Below are positions 8,847-19,382 of a DNA stretch of 64,000 nt, one piece after another. The notes under the pieces were generated by a model. It saw nothing but the letters and a program-made list of their open reading frames with translations. It made no database searches and was not told the DNA's origin. The stretch is from Leucobacter sp. G161 (GTDB lineage: Bacteria; Actinomycetota; Actinomycetes; Actinomycetales; Microbacteriaceae), in contig NZ_LOHP01000074.1 of NCBI RefSeq assembly GCF_001482305.1, forward strand, positions 28,409-92,408. The letters are read 5' to 3'. The translations under genes were made by a program, and so were the position numbers. Each line of letters opens with the position of its first letter. The stretch's first letter is position 1.

Positions 8847-9476
8847 TTGAAGAATCGGATCGCCGCTTCACTCGCACTTGCAGCAGCGCTCACGCTCGGC
8901 ATGAGCGGGTGCAGCCTCATCGCGCATAACGCTACCGGCGTCGAGTACGCGCCGAGTGACGGCGTACAGGTCACCTCGGAAGGCGTCGCACTTCGCAACA
9001 TCATGCTTGTCGCCGACGAGGCTGGCGAGAATTTCAACCTCGTGTTCACCTCGGTGAACAACACGGGTGCCCCCGCTCAGGTTTCGCTCAACATGAAGAG
9101 TGAGTCCGCTGACGCGACGCTCGACTTCGAGGCTCCCGCAGGCACGACGTCGTTCGGCAACCCCGAGACCGACGACGAGCTCCTCGTCACCGCTCTCGAT
9201 GGCTTGCAGGCGGGCCAGACCGTGAAGACGTACTTTACGATCAACGGCACAGGCGACCTGGTCGAGTTCATCCCGCTGCTTGACGGAACGCTCAAGGAGT
9301 ACCAGGGCTACGTTCTTGCTGCCGGCGCTGGCCAGCTTGCTGAGATGAACGCCGAGGATCTCGCGGACATGACCGAAGCACAGATCGCTGAGGCCGCAGA
9401 GGCCGCTGGCGAGTCGGTCGAGGACTTCACCAAGCGCGTTTCGCAGATCGCAGCAGACGCCACAAAGGTCGGCTAA
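8847..9476 (+). CDS. LpqE-like exported lipoprotein
   Basis: A 209-residue secreted lipoprotein. The signal peptide has KNR, a hydrophobic stretch and a lipobox ending MSGC with the lipidated cysteine at about C22. The mature part is beta-rich and carries [22 protein letters not shown], a pattern resembling copper-chaperone-like or LpqE folds. The rare TTG start at 8847 is supported by GGAGG five bases upstream. Position divergent from carD matches mycobacterial lpqE. Function is unknown; surface localisation is the only firm prediction. A terminator follows. Confidence 0.75.
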   Translation: MKNRIAASLALAAALTLGMSGCSLIAHNATGVEYAPSDGVQVTSEGVALRNIMLVADEAGENFNLVFTSVNNTGAPAQVSLNMKSESADATLDFEAPAGTTSFGNPETDDELLVTALDGLQAGQTVKTYFTINGTGDLVEFIPLLDGTLKEYQGYVLAAGAGQLAEMNAEDLADMTEAQIAEAAEAAGESVEDFTKRVSQIAADATKVG

Positions 9477-9510
9477 CAACGGACTTGATCTAGCCCTCGC
9501 GCTAGACAGA

Positions 9511-9544
9511 ACGGGCGCCCAGCGAATGTTCGCTGGGCGCCCGT
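9511..9544. terminator. Bidirectional terminator after the lipoprotein gene
   Basis: 16-base arms (ACGGGCGCCCAGCGAA with its complement) meet at a 2-base centre between convergent genes, followed by TTGCGTTG. Confidence 0.88.
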
Positions 9545-9563
9545 TTGCGTTGCTGGGTGTGCG

Positions 9564-10256
9564 TTACCCGAAGCGGTAGCCGACACCACGCACCGTAGAG
9601 ATGAGCTTCGGCTGCGCCGGCTCCTCCTCGATGCGCGAGCGCACACGCTTCACGTGCACGTCAAGTGTCTTCGTGTCGCCGTAATAGTCGCTGCCCCAGA
9701 CCCGATCGATGAGCTGGCCCCGGGTGAGCACGCGTCCGCTGTGCCGCATGAGGAGTTCGAGGAGCTCAAACTCACGCAGGGGCATCGCGATCTCTGTGCC
9801 TCGAACGGTGACGGTGTGCCGATCGGTGTCGAGGCGGATGCCGTGCGAGTCGAGCGCGCCACCGTCGTCGTCGGTCTCGGGCTCGTCTGCCGGGACCGCA
9901 CGGCGCAGCGCAGCACGCACGCGCGCGAGCAGCTCGCGGGTCGAGTATGGCTTGGTCACGTAGTCGTCGGCGCCAAGTTCGAGCCCCACGACGATGTCAA
10001 TTTCGCTGTCCTTGGCGGTGAGCATGATGATCGGCACCTGCGAGCGCAGCCGGATCTCGCGGCAGACCTCGGTGCCGGGGAGCCCGGGCAGCATGAGATC
10101 GAGGAGCACCAGGTCGGCGCCGTCCGCGTTGAACGCTCGCACAGCGTCGTTTCCGTCATCGACGACTGTGACGCTGTATCCCTCGCGTTCCAAGAGGAAC
10201 GCGAGCGGCTTGGAGATGGACTCTTCGTCTTCGACGAGGAGGATGTTTGGGGACAC
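9564..10256 (-). CDS. regX3: Phosphate-responsive response regulator (RegX3/PhoB class)
   Basis: A 230-residue OmpR/PhoB-family regulator. The receiver domain has D9-D10, phospho-acceptor D53 in LVLLDLMLPG, and the lysine in YVTKPYS. A winged helix DNA-binding domain covers about residues 130-230, ending STVRGVGYRFG. It would activate phosphate-scavenging genes when phosphorylated by SenX3. The GTG start shares one base with the senX3 stop (TAGTG). The pair is divergent from phoU, the standard actinobacterial arrangement. Confidence 0.92.
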   Translation of the reverse strand: MSPNILLVEDEESISKPLAFLLEREGYSVTVVDDGNDAVRAFNADGADLVLLDLMLPGLPGTEVCREIRLRSQVPIIMLTAKDSEIDIVVGLELGADDYVTKPYSTRELLARVRAALRRAVPADEPETDDDGGALDSHGIRLDTDRHTVTVRGTEIAMPLREFELLELLMRHSGRVLTRGQLIDRVWGSDYYGDTKTLDVHVKRVRSRIEEEPAQPKLISTVRGVGYRFG

Positions 10257-11404
10257 TACGCGCGTCCTTTCGTGTCTGTGAGCTGCTGCAGGGCCTTGCG
10301 CGTGCGCTTCACGCGTTTTGCGCGCTTCTTCTTCGGAATGTCGTTGAGTGGGAAAGAGAGTGTGAATCGTGAGCCTTCGCCGGGGGTCGAACGCACCGTG
10401 ACATCGCCACCGTGTGCCCGGAGGGAGTGTCTCGCGATGCTGAGCCCGAGACCGGTCCCGCCGTCCTCGCGGCTGCGGGCGCCGTCGACACGGTAGAACC
10501 GCTCGAAGATGCGCTCGAGGTGCTCTGGCGCGATTCCCGGGCCGGTGTCGGTGATGGTGATGGTGAAGTGTCGTTTCTTGTGCGCGATGCGGATCCGCAC
10601 CGACGCGCCCTCGGGGGAGTGCCTGATGGCGTTGCTGAGGATGTTCGCGACCGCGCTCGAGATTGCGCTCGCGCGCCCCTGAATCGCGGCAGTCCGCTTC
10701 GGATTCGAACTGTCGACGAAGAACAGGTCGACGCCGCGGCGCTCGGCAAAGCTCTCGTGCGCATCGATCTCCTCGTCGACGACGGCGCGGAGGTCAACCT
10801 CGTCGAGGTGCTCGGGGCGCAGCGTCGATTGCGCTTCGGAGAGCTGAATAATGTCGCGGGACAGATCGGCAAGTCGCTTGGATTCTTTCACGAGACTCGA
10901 CGCGAACTCCCGCACGAGTTCGGGATCGTCTGCCGCCTCCCGCACAGCTTCTGAGAGTAGCCCGACTGCGGCAATCGGCGTCTTCAGCTCGTGCGAGACG
11001 TTTGCGATGAAGTCGCGGCGCATAGCGGTGAGTCGCTGTTCCTCGCCGAGATCCTCCGCGATGACAACCACGAAGTTCGCTTCGACCCGGATGACGTGCG
11101 TGCGCACCGGAGCTCCGGGATCATCGGGATGTGGATCACGGTGGGAGGGCGTGCCGGTCGCGAGGACGTGCTGCGCGCGCTGCTGAAACTCTCGTGTGCG
11201 GAGCAGTCCGAGCTCGGTTGGGGTCTCGCTGCGGCGCGCGACGGCATTCGCATAGACGGCAGTGAGGTTGCGGTCGAGGATGACAGCGAACACGTCGAGC
11301 CCGTCGAGAATCGCGGTCGCGGTCTCGGGGAGGCCATGGAGCTTCGGGAGCTCGGCAAGCGGGAGCATGTCTTCATCGTAAACGGGAGCGATCCATCCGC
11401 GCAC
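10256..11404 (-). CDS. senX3: Sensor histidine kinase SenX3-like, without N-terminal membrane helices
   Basis: A 382-residue histidine kinase, the partner of RegX3. A PAS-like region covers about residues 25-120, the dimerisation/phospho-acceptor helix carries H138 in FIANVSHELKTP, and the ATPase domain has N (ILSNAIRHSP), DTGPGI, and GGTGLGLS boxes. Mycobacterial SenX3 begins with two short membrane helices; none can be read here from GTG 11404 or from the alternative ATG 11368, so the protein appears soluble. The upstream bases hold the intergenic Pho-box-like repeat rather than lost helices in another frame. In other actinobacteria PhoU/Pst complexes signal to SenX3. Confidence 0.88.
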   Translation of the reverse strand: MRGWIAPVYDEDMLPLAELPKLHGLPETATAILDGLDVFAVILDRNLTAVYANAVARRSETPTELGLLRTREFQQRAQHVLATGTPSHRDPHPDDPGAPVRTHVIRVEANFVVVIAEDLGEEQRLTAMRRDFIANVSHELKTPIAAVGLLSEAVREAADDPELVREFASSLVKESKRLADLSRDIIQLSEAQSTLRPEHLDEVDLRAVVDEEIDAHESFAERRGVDLFFVDSSNPKRTAAIQGRASAISSAVANILSNAIRHSPEGASVRIRIAHKKRHFTITITDTGPGIAPEHLERIFERFYRVDGARSREDGGTGLGLSIARHSLRAHGGDVTVRSTPGEGSRFTLSFPLNDIPKKKRAKRVKRTRKALQQLTDTKGRA

Positions 11405-11428
11405 GAGGTAGTGAAGAGTTCGTCCACT

Positions 11429-11461
11429 GTTTACCTTGTAGTGACGGGTAGTTCACCGGGG
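11429..11461 (+). promoter_or_regulatory. Pho-box-like direct repeat between senX3 and phoU
   Basis: GTTTACC at 11429 and GTTCACC at 11451 are 22 bases apart, exactly two 11-base turns, with a degenerate middle unit. Actinobacterial PhoP/RegX3 boxes are 11-base direct repeats of GTTCACC type, so this is a likely autoregulatory site for the divergent senX3-regX3 and phoU transcripts. Confidence 0.65.
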
Positions 11462-11505
11462 GAAGCGAAAGTAAGTACGTAAGAGGTTGGCCACGAAAGG
11501 ACACC

Positions 11506-12147
11506 ATGCGCGCAGTATTCCAGCAGTCGCTGAGTGAGTTGCAGGAGCGGCTCGCTCTGATGGCAGAGCTCGTCGAAGCATCGATCTCCGAGGCGACCAC
11601 CGCCTTCGGAAGCTCGGATGCCGAACTTGCCGAAAACGTCATCGAGCGTTCCGACGAGGTAGACGCGCTCGCGCTCGCCCTCGATGAACTCGCATTCGAC
11701 ATCCTGCTTCGGCAGTCACCGGTCGCATCGGATCTTCGCCTCGTCGTTGCGTCGCTGCGCATGAGTTCGGAGCTCGAGCGGATGAGCGACCTCGCCGAGC
11801 ACATCGCCGAGCTCGCGCGCTACCGCTACCCGGACAGCGCGATCCCGAAGGGGCTGCGGAAGACCTTCACGAAGATGGGCGCGCTCGACGTGGAGATGGC
11901 CGAGGCCGTTGTGCGGTTGTTGCGCGAGCAGGATCCGGCGATCATCCTGGAGATCCGCGACCTCGAGGACGACCTCGACAAGCTGCACGCGAAGGTCTTT
12001 ACGAAGATGCTCAGCGACAAGGTGAACGCTGACGCTCTCGGGCTCGTCGACGCCACGCTCGCCAGCCGCTACCACGAGCGTTTCGGCGATCATGCGGTGG
12101 GCGTCTCGAGGCAGATGCAGTTCTTCTTCTCTGGAGAGATTGCATAG
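11506..12147 (+). CDS. phoU: Phosphate transport system regulatory protein PhoU
   Basis: A 213-residue all-helical protein built from two PhoU three-helix bundles, each with E/D-rich metal-binding stretches (EARSDEVDALALALDELAFD-like region near residues 45-65, and RDLEDDLDKLHAKVF near 150). PhoU represses the phosphate two-component kinase when phosphate is plentiful by linking it to the Pst transporter. The ATG is preceded by GAAAGGA. The start of the protein (MRAVFQQSLSELQERL) matches the family, and the length is normal. No pst genes are in view. Confidence 0.93.
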   Translation: MRAVFQQSLSELQERLALMAELVEASISEATTAFGSSDAELAENVIERSDEVDALALALDELAFDILLRQSPVASDLRLVVASLRMSSELERMSDLAEHIAELARYRYPDSAIPKGLRKTFTKMGALDVEMAEAVVRLLREQDPAIILEIRDLEDDLDKLHAKVFTKMLSDKVNADALGLVDATLASRYHERFGDHAVGVSRQMQFFFSGEIA

Positions 12148-12193
12148 CTCGCGCTCAATCGCAACATTCACGGGACCCCGAGAACGCAAACGG

Positions 12194-12199
12194 TAAGCT
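12194..12199 (+). promoter_or_regulatory. -10 element of a predicted leaderless cysS promoter
   Basis: TAAGCT ends six bases before the GTG of cysS, placing the transcription start on the initiation codon. No Shine-Dalgarno is present in between. Confidence 0.55.
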
Positions 12200-12205
12200 T
12201 GGGGC

Positions 12206-13690
12206 GTGACTCAACGCATCTACGACACGCACGAGCAGGCAATCGTCGACTTCGTCCCGCAGCACGCGGGCACGGTCGGGATCTACGTCTGTGGACCCAC
12301 CGTGCAGTCGTCGCCGCACATTGGCCACCTCCGGAGCACCCTCGTGTACGACCAGATGCGCCGGTGGTTCCGTGCAACCGGTCACGATGTGACGTTGATC
12401 CGCAATGTCACGGACATCGACGACAAGATTCTCGACAACGCTCGGATTGCGGCGGAGGCCGGTGGAACCGAGCAGTGGTGGGCGCTCGCGTACCGCGTTG
12501 AGCGGGAGTTCACGGACGCCTACGATGCGCTCGGTGTGCTCGCACCCACGTACGAGCCGCGAGCAACCGCGAACATTGGCGAGATGATCCGGCTCATCGA
12601 GGAGCTCATCGAGCGCGGTCACGCCTACCAGGCGAATGACGGCTCAGCGAGCGTCTACTTCGATACCGGCTCCTGGCCCGACTACGGCTCGCTCACGAGG
12701 CAGCAGCGAGACCAGATGGAAGACGCCGCTGACTCCGAGCCCGTCGGGAAGCGCGACCCGCGCGACTTCGCGCTCTGGAAGGCACACCGCGACACCGAAC
12801 CCGAGTCGGCCTCGTGGCCGTCGCCCTGGGGGCAGGGACGCCCGGGCTGGCACATCGAGTGCTCGGCGATGGCCGCGCGTTACCTCGGTGACTCGTTCGA
12901 CATTCACGGCGGTGGGCTCGACCTTCGTTTCCCGCACCACGAGAATGAGCTTGCGCAGTCGCGCGCCGCGGGTCAGGGGTTCGCGCGCCACTGGATCCAC
13001 AACGGGCTCGTGAACACGGGCGGCCAGAAGATGTCGAAGTCGCTCGGCAACTCGCTGTTCGCTGCCGATCTCCTTGCCGAAGCTCGGCCGATTGTGCTCA
13101 GGTATTTCCTGGGCTCCGCGCACTACCGCTCGACGCTCGAGTACTCGGATGGTTCGCTCGCCGAGGCCGCGGCAGCATTTGAGCGGATCGAGGGCTTCCT
13201 TGAGCGCGCCGAGGAGTTCATGGTCGCCTCCGGTGAGGACCGCGCTGCCGGTGAAGGCGTCGCGCAGCTCTACCTCGCGCCACTCGCAGGCACCGCAACG
13301 ACCGATTCGCTGCCCGCAGCGTTCACGGCCGCGATGCTCGACGACTTTGCGATCCCGCAAGCGCTCGCGGTGCTGCACGAGGCAGTCCGCGCCGGAAATA
13401 CAGCCATCGATTCGGGCAACGGCGACGAGCTCGTACGGCTCGCGATCGAGGTCGTCGCGATGCTCGATGTGCTTGGACTCGATCCACGCGATAGTGTATG
13501 GGGCGCGGCTTCTGGGAACGCCGCTGCCGACACCGCGCTCGATGCGCTCATCGTCGGCCTCATCGAGCAGCGTGCCGATGCACGCGCAAACAAAGACTTC
13601 GCCACGAGTGACGCGATCCGCGATCGCCTAGCTGGTGCTGGAATCATCCTTGAAGACAATCCGAACGGAACCCGCTGGAGTCTCATATGA
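12206..13690 (+). CDS. cysS: Cysteinyl-tRNA synthetase
   Basis: A 494-residue class I synthetase. Zinc ligand C29 is in [12 protein letters not shown] is at 38-41, the substrate zinc site includes the WHIECSAMA and [14 protein letters not shown] segments, and KMSKS is at 275-279. The DALR anticodon-binding region and C-terminal domain follow, ending [11 protein letters not shown]. The start is GTG at 12206, with leaderless translation likely. The 3' end overlaps rlmB by four bases (ATGA), the usual actinobacterial cysS-rlmB pairing; an ispF gene that often precedes it is absent. Confidence 0.96.
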   Translation: MTQRIYDTHEQAIVDFVPQHAGTVGIYVCGPTVQSSPHIGHLRSTLVYDQMRRWFRATGHDVTLIRNVTDIDDKILDNARIAAEAGGTEQWWALAYRVEREFTDAYDALGVLAPTYEPRATANIGEMIRLIEELIERGHAYQANDGSASVYFDTGSWPDYGSLTRQQRDQMEDAADSEPVGKRDPRDFALWKAHRDTEPESASWPSPWGQGRPGWHIECSAMAARYLGDSFDIHGGGLDLRFPHHENELAQSRAAGQGFARHWIHNGLVNTGGQKMSKSLGNSLFAADLLAEARPIVLRYFLGSAHYRSTLEYSDGSLAEAAAAFERIEGFLERAEEFMVASGEDRAAGEGVAQLYLAPLAGTATTDSLPAAFTAAMLDDFAIPQALAVLHEAVRAGNTAIDSGNGDELVRLAIEVVAMLDVLGLDPRDSVWGAASGNAAADTALDALIVGLIEQRADARANKDFATSDAIRDRLAGAGIILEDNPNGTRWSLI

Positions 13691-14703
13691 GCAATAAGAA
13701 GGGGCGCACAGGCGCCGTACGCAAGAAGGGGCTCGGTAAGGGCGTCGGTTCTGGAGGTCAGGGTCGCCAGGCGCTCGAGGGCCGTGGCCCGACGCCTCGT
13801 GCCGAGGACCGCGAGTATCACCCCGCCGCAAAGGCGAAGGCTGCGCGCGAGCGCTACGAAGCCGCGAAGGCACGCCATCAGGGCGGCGCCGGTGGCGGTG
13901 GCGGGCGAGGCTCGAACACACGCAAGACCGACGAGTCAGAGCTCGTAACTGGCCGCAACGCCGTGCTTGAGGCGCTCCGCACGAAGATTCCAGCGACCAC
14001 GCTGTATATTGCTGCGCGCATCGAGATGGATGACCGCATGCGCGAGATTATGCGCATCGCGACCAACCGCGGCGTTGCCGTGCTCGAGGTCATGCGCCAA
14101 GAGCTCGACCGTATGACCGATCGCGACACCGTGCACCAGGGCGTCGTACTCAAAGTACCGCCGATGGAATATGCGCACCCGATGGATCTGCTCGAGGACA
14201 CCCTCGACCGTGGAGAGACCCCGCTGTTCGTCGCGCTCGACGGCGTCACCGACCCGCGCAACCTCGGCGCGATCATCCGCTCGGTCGGCGCGTTCGGTGG
14301 CCAGGGTGTCATCGTGCCGCAGCGACGCACGGCGAGCCTGAACTCCGCCTCGTGGAAGACCTCGGCTGGCGCCGCGGCCCGTATTCCCGTGGCACGGGCG
14401 TCGAACCTCACGCAGACGCTGAAGGAGCTGAAGAAGCAGGGTCTCTTCGTCGTCGGACTCGACGGCGACGGTGACGTCAGCCTGCCCGGTCTCGACCTCG
14501 CAGGCCGCCCGCTCGTGATCGTCGTCGGCAGCGAGGGTAAGGGCCTGTCCCGCCTCGTCACCGAGACCTGCGACGCGATCGTGTCGATCCCGATCTCGGC
14601 AGTGACCGAGTCGCTCAACGCCGGCATCGCAGCGTCGGTTGCGCTCTACGAGGTGTCGAAGCTCCGCGCGGCTGAGGCTGCGGAGTCCGCAGCGGCCGAG
14701 TAG
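13687..14703 (+). CDS. rlmB: 23S rRNA (guanosine-2'-O-)-methyltransferase RlmB (TrmH/SpoU family)
   Basis: A 338-residue enzyme that methylates the 2'-hydroxyl of G2251 (E. coli numbering) in 23S rRNA. The first 80 residues are a basic, glycine-rich disordered tail common in actinobacterial RlmB. The substrate-binding domain starts at about [12 protein letters not shown]. The SpoU knot follows, with motif 1 [15 protein letters not shown], motif 2 [10 protein letters not shown] and motif 3 [22 protein letters not shown]. The protein is cytosolic and probably translated from the cysS message. A strong terminator follows. Confidence 0.93.
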   Translation: MSNKKGRTGAVRKKGLGKGVGSGGQGRQALEGRGPTPRAEDREYHPAAKAKAARERYEAAKARHQGGAGGGGGRGSNTRKTDESELVTGRNAVLEALRTKIPATTLYIAARIEMDDRMREIMRIATNRGVAVLEVMRQELDRMTDRDTVHQGVVLKVPPMEYAHPMDLLEDTLDRGETPLFVALDGVTDPRNLGAIIRSVGAFGGQGVIVPQRRTASLNSASWKTSAGAAARIPVARASNLTQTLKELKKQGLFVVGLDGDGDVSLPGLDLAGRPLVIVVGSEGKGLSRLVTETCDAIVSIPISAVTESLNAGIAASVALYEVSKLRAAEAAESAAAE

Positions 14704-14734
14704 TTTCGGGTCGCCGACTCAGCCCAGACAACAC

Positions 14735-14773
14735 GAGAGAGGGCCTCCTGCGTCAAGCAGGAGGCCCTCTCTC
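14735..14773. terminator. Strong bidirectional terminator between rlmB and serC
   Basis: 17-base complementary arms starting GAGAGAGGGCC enclose a GTCAA loop, between convergent genes. Confidence 0.9.
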
Positions 14774-14791
14774 GTTCGTTGGTGCAGTCGG

Positions 14792-15916
14792 CTACAGCCG
14801 CTCGAGGATGTAGTCGATCGCGCCGGTGAGCGTGCGCACATCATCGGGATCGATCGAGGTGAAGGTCGCGATGCGCAGCTGGTTGCGGCCCAGCTTGCGG
14901 TACGGCTCGGTGTCAACGATGCCGTTGGCGCGGAGCGCCTTCGAGATCGCTGAGGCATCGATCGAGTCGTCGAAGTCGATCGTCGCGACGACCTGCGAGC
15001 GGTGCGCGGGATCGGTCACGAACGGCGTCGCCACCTCAGACTGCTCGGCCCAGTCGTAGAGCACGCCGGAGGATTCCGCGGTGCGAGCCGAGGCCCAGGA
15101 GAGGCCGCCGTTCTCATTGATCCAACGCACCTGCTCCTCCATGAGCGCGAGCGTTGCGAGTGCGGGGGTGTTCAGCGTCTGGTTCAGGCGCGAGTTCGAG
15201 AGGGCGCCAGCGAGGTTCAGCGACTCCGGAATGTACCGGTCGCCGTTCGTCTGCCGCTCGATCCGCTCGATCGCAGCGGGCGACACCAGTGCGAACCAGA
15301 GGCCGCCGTCCGACGCGAAGTTCTTCTGCGGTGAGAAGTAGTAGACGTCGGTCTCAGCAGCATCGAATTCGATGCCGCCGGCGGCGCTCGTCGCGTCGAC
15401 CACAGTGAGGGCTCCCGGATCCACATCGGGGCCGGCGGCGCGACGCACCTCGGCCATTACGCCCGTCGACGTCTCGTTGTGCGGGTACGCGTAGAGGTCA
15501 ATGCCCGCCTGCGGGAGGATCTCGGAGCGCGAGCCTGGCTCGGCCTGTCGGATCACCGGCTCTTCGAGGAACGGTGCAGCGGCAGCGGCGATGCCGAACT
15601 TTGCGCCGAACTCACCAAACGTGAGGTGCTGGCTGCGGCGCGAGATCAGCGAGTGAACAGCCGAATCCCAGAACGAGGTCGCTCCGCCATTGGCGAGGAG
15701 GATCTCGTAGCCCTCGGGCGCGCGGAAGAGATCGGCAAGTCCCGAGCGCAGACTTCCCACGAGATCCTTCACGGGAGCCTGGCGGTGCGAGGTGCCGAGC
15801 ACGGTCGGCTGCAGGCTCGACAGGAACGCGAGCTGCTCGTCGCGGATCTTCGACGGGCCGCAACCAAAACGTCCGTCGGCGGGAATGAGTGATGATGGAA
15901 GTTCTATGGCGGCCAT
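14792..15916 (-). CDS. serC: Phosphoserine aminotransferase (mycobacterial type)
   Basis: A 374-residue PLP enzyme of class V that converts 3-phosphohydroxypyruvate and glutamate to phosphoserine in serine synthesis, and also acts in pyridoxal phosphate synthesis in some bacteria. The PLP lysine is K198 in YYFSPQKNFASDGG. The sequence opening LPSSLIPADGRFGCGPSKIR is characteristic of the actinobacterial SerC family rather than the E. coli form. The ATG at 15916 was chosen as the family N-terminus; an upstream in-frame ATG adds 22 residues without a ribosome-binding site. It is divergent from the DtxR gene. Confidence 0.92.
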   Translation of the reverse strand: MAAIELPSSLIPADGRFGCGPSKIRDEQLAFLSSLQPTVLGTSHRQAPVKDLVGSLRSGLADLFRAPEGYEILLANGGATSFWDSAVHSLISRRSQHLTFGEFGAKFGIAAAAAPFLEEPVIRQAEPGSRSEILPQAGIDLYAYPHNETSTGVMAEVRRAAGPDVDPGALTVVDATSAAGGIEFDAAETDVYYFSPQKNFASDGGLWFALVSPAAIERIERQTNGDRYIPESLNLAGALSNSRLNQTLNTPALATLALMEEQVRWINENGGLSWASARTAESSGVLYDWAEQSEVATPFVTDPAHRSQVVATIDFDDSIDASAISKALRANGIVDTEPYRKLGRNQLRIATFTSIDPDDVRTLTGAIDYILERL

Positions 15917-16078
15917 ACGCCCAATTGTAGGGAGTAACTGGTGCTCGTGCCGCCATGCACCGACCGCGATTCTGGTGGCCATGGCCGAATACTGCGGCCG
16001 AGTGGCTGAACTCTTGCGTGAGTGCGCGCTCGAGATGTCGTAAGCTGGGGCTACGCAGACGGCTTGTAGGGGTATACA

Positions 16079-16768
16079 TTGACGGACCTGATTGACACCA
16101 CCGAGATGTACCTTCGAACGATCCTCGAGCTCGAGGAAGAAGGCATCGTGCCGTTGCGCGCGCGCATCTCGGAGCGACTAAGCCACTCGGGCCCGACGGT
16201 TTCGCAGACCATTGCCCGGATGGAGCGGCTGGGACTCGTGATCGTGACGGGCGACCGGCAACTCGAGTTCACCGAGGAGGGACATGCCCGCGCGATCCGC
16301 GTGATGCGCAAGCATCGCCTCGCTGAGCGGCTCCTCGCAGACGTCATTGGCCTCGAGTGGGAGTTTGTTCACGAAGAGGCATGCCGCTGGGAGCACGTGA
16401 TGAGCGAGCAGGTTGAGTTGAAGCTGCTGAGCATCCTTGACCGTCCGACCGTCTCCCCGTACGGCAACCGCATTCCGGGGCTCGAAGAGCTCGGTGCCCG
16501 CCCGGCCCCGCCGCTCGACAGGAATGAAGTTGGGATCACCGACTGGCTTGCCCAGCCGCATAACCCGACGCGCGTCACCATTCGGCGCCTGGCCGAGCCA
16601 GCGCAGAACGAACCCGAGTTGCTTGCCCAGCTCTCAGCTGCCGGGGTGGTTCCCGGCAGTACAGCTTCTCTCACCCGCACAGGCGATGTTGTTCGTGTGG
16701 CAGTGGAAGGAAACAGTGAAGCCATCGACATTCCTGTGGAGGTGGCGGCACACATTTTCGTCTCATAG
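16079..16768 (+). CDS. ideR: Iron-dependent transcriptional repressor, DtxR/IdeR type
   Basis: A 229-residue metalloregulator. The DNA-binding helix-turn-helix is at about residues 27-50 (ISERLSHSGPTVSQTI). Every metal ligand of DtxR falls at its classical number: M10, C102, E105 and H106 for the activating site, and H79, E83 and H98 for the ancillary site. Cysteine 102 marks the iron-sensing DtxR/IdeR branch rather than manganese-sensing MntR. A C-terminal SH3-like domain follows from about residue 150. The TTG start at 16079 is supported by AGGGG and the conserved MxDLIDTTEMYLRT opening. It probably represses iron-uptake genes elsewhere. Confidence 0.93.
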   Translation: MTDLIDTTEMYLRTILELEEEGIVPLRARISERLSHSGPTVSQTIARMERLGLVIVTGDRQLEFTEEGHARAIRVMRKHRLAERLLADVIGLEWEFVHEEACRWEHVMSEQVELKLLSILDRPTVSPYGNRIPGLEELGARPAPPLDRNEVGITDWLAQPHNPTRVTIRRLAEPAQNEPELLAQLSAAGVVPGSTASLTRTGDVVRVAVEGNSEAIDIPVEVAAHIFVS

Positions 16769-16848
16769 ATGAGGCGGCGTCTACTTATGAGAAATTCGTA
16801 GACGTTCGAAATCGCCATTATTGGCGAGCCCATTTCCAATGGAGCTGA

Positions 16849-18219
<1,371 letters not shown>

Positions 18220-18235
18220 CAGCAGGAATCCAAGC

Positions 18236-18264
18236 GTGACAATTTCGTGATGTTCGGTTAGGCT
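18236..18264 (+). promoter_or_regulatory. Promoter of the NlpC/P60 hydrolase gene
   Basis: GTGACA (-35, 18236-18241), a 17-base spacer and TAGGCT (-10, 18259-18264) precede the gene. GTGACA is followed eleven bases later by GTGATG. A two-half-site layout at a cell-wall hydrolase promoter could suit an MtrA-type regulator, but that is speculative. Confidence 0.5.
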
Positions 18265-18332
18265 TGGTCAAGTCTTAGCTTCGCGACCGGTTCAGGGTCG
18301 CAATAAAAGCACCAACGTAAGGTAGATATTTC

Positions 18333-19091
18333 GTGAATTCACAGCCCAGTACCGAGGTCGTAGCTGCGACTCACCCCGCAGCATCGTCCAAGGCGAAGGT
18401 CAAGAAGATCGCACGAGTGAGCGGCGCCGCCGTCTTCACTTTCGCAATGTTCGGCACGCTCGCGCTGCCGGCATACGCGTTCAACGACACGGAAGCACCG
18501 GTCGCGGCAGTCGCCGAATCGCAGTCGATTAAGGTCACCGCCGGTCCCGCGCTTACGCAGATTGATGACATCCCGCTTGAGGTCGACACGTCGGTCGCTG
18601 AGCAGGAGCGTCGCGAGAAGCTTGTCGCTGAGGCCGAGAAGCGCTCCAAGGAGCTCGAAGCAGCGAAGCAGGACGGCGACAAGCCGGCTGGCGCCGCGGC
18701 AGCAGCAGCCCCTACCGCAGCTGAGATCCCCGCCGGTTCGGGAGCAAGTGGCCTCGTGGCGGCAGCGCTCGCGCAGGTTGGCGTGAACCAGGACTGCACC
18801 GACCTTGTCCAGAACGCACTTGCTGCGATCGGTCAGAGCGAGCGTCGCGACGCTGGCGGTTACGATCACGGCGTGAACGACTTCTTCCGCTACGGCGCTT
18901 CGGTCGACTACGTGCACGGCACCACGGCGCTCGCCCCCGGCGATCTCCTCATGTGGCCCGGCGCACCTCACGTTGCCATCTACATCGGTGGCGGCCAGGC
19001 CGTGCACGGTGGATGGACCGGCGGCACGACCGTCGTCGCGGGCCTCAGCACGTACGCTGGGTTGCCCACGCAGGTTGTTCGCATGAGCTAA
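18333..19091 (+). CDS. Secreted NlpC/P60-family peptidoglycan endopeptidase
   Basis: A 252-residue exported cell-wall hydrolase. A long n-region with KAKVKK is followed by a hydrophobic helix and an ALPAYA signal-peptidase-like site near residue 48. A charged, probably coiled-coil stretch rich in E/K (about 88-115) leads through an Ala/Pro linker to the catalytic domain. The nucleophile is C155 in NQDCTDLVQNAL, the histidine H213 in PHVAIYIGG, and a further histidine lies in QAVHGG. It would cut peptide cross-links during growth or division. The start is GTG at 18333 after AAGGTAGA. A strong terminator follows. Confidence 0.88.
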   Translation: MNSQPSTEVVAATHPAASSKAKVKKIARVSGAAVFTFAMFGTLALPAYAFNDTEAPVAAVAESQSIKVTAGPALTQIDDIPLEVDTSVAEQERREKLVAEAEKRSKELEAAKQDGDKPAGAAAAAAPTAAEIPAGSGASGLVAAALAQVGVNQDCTDLVQNALAAIGQSERRDAGGYDHGVNDFFRYGASVDYVHGTTALAPGDLLMWPGAPHVAIYIGGGQAVHGGWTGGTTVVAGLSTYAGLPTQVVRMS

Positions 19092-19102
19092 AAGCTTAAT
19101 CA

Positions 19103-19138
19103 CAAGAGGGGCGCAGCTTACGAGCTGCGCCCCTCTTG
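19103..19138 (+). terminator. Rho-independent terminator of the NlpC/P60 gene
   Basis: 16-base arms CAAGAGGGGCGCAGCT and its complement enclose a TACG loop, starting 12 bases after the stop. Confidence 0.9.
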
Positions 19139-19258
19139 CGTTTGGGGCTGCGCGCGTGGCGCGCTGGCGTGCCGCTGCGCGTGATTCAGGTCTGGCCGTC
19201 TGTCGGAGCGCGCGCTCGGTGCGCTAGACTCGTTGCTTGGCGCATGCGTGCGCTACCC

Positions 19259-19331
19259 GCCTTGGTAGCTCAGTGGATAGAGCACTTCTCTCCTAAAGAA
19301 GGTGTCGGAGGTTCGATTCCTCTCCAGGGCA
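19259..19331 (+). tRNA. tRNA-Arg (anticodon CCT)
   Basis: A full cloverleaf of 73 bases without an encoded CCA. Acceptor GCCTTGG pairs with CCAGGGC (one G-T), the D arm is GCTC/GAGC, and the anticodon stem CTTCT/AGAAG carries loop CTCCTAA, so the anticodon is CCT and reads AGG. The T arm GGAGG/CCTCT carries TTCGATT. The discriminator base is A. A terminator-like hairpin lies ten bases downstream. Confidence 0.96.
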
Positions 19332-19340
19332 CATTGGATA

Positions 19341-19382
19341 ATGGCCGGAATTTCAGCACTGTGATGCTGGAATTCCGGCCAT
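19341..19382 (+). terminator. Terminator downstream of tRNA-Arg
   Basis: An 18-base stem (ATGGCCGGAATT... with its complement, one wobble) and a 6-base loop are followed by a T-rich tract (ATTTACTTTTCT). The roughly 200 bases from here to the next gene show no further feature beyond a weak promoter. Confidence 0.85.

Noticed and set aside
18220..18332. Possible c-di-AMP (ydaO) riboswitch before the NlpC/P60 gene
   Set aside because: Such genes often carry one in actinobacteria, but the 113-base leader is too short and lacks the conserved blocks; an ordinary promoter explains it.
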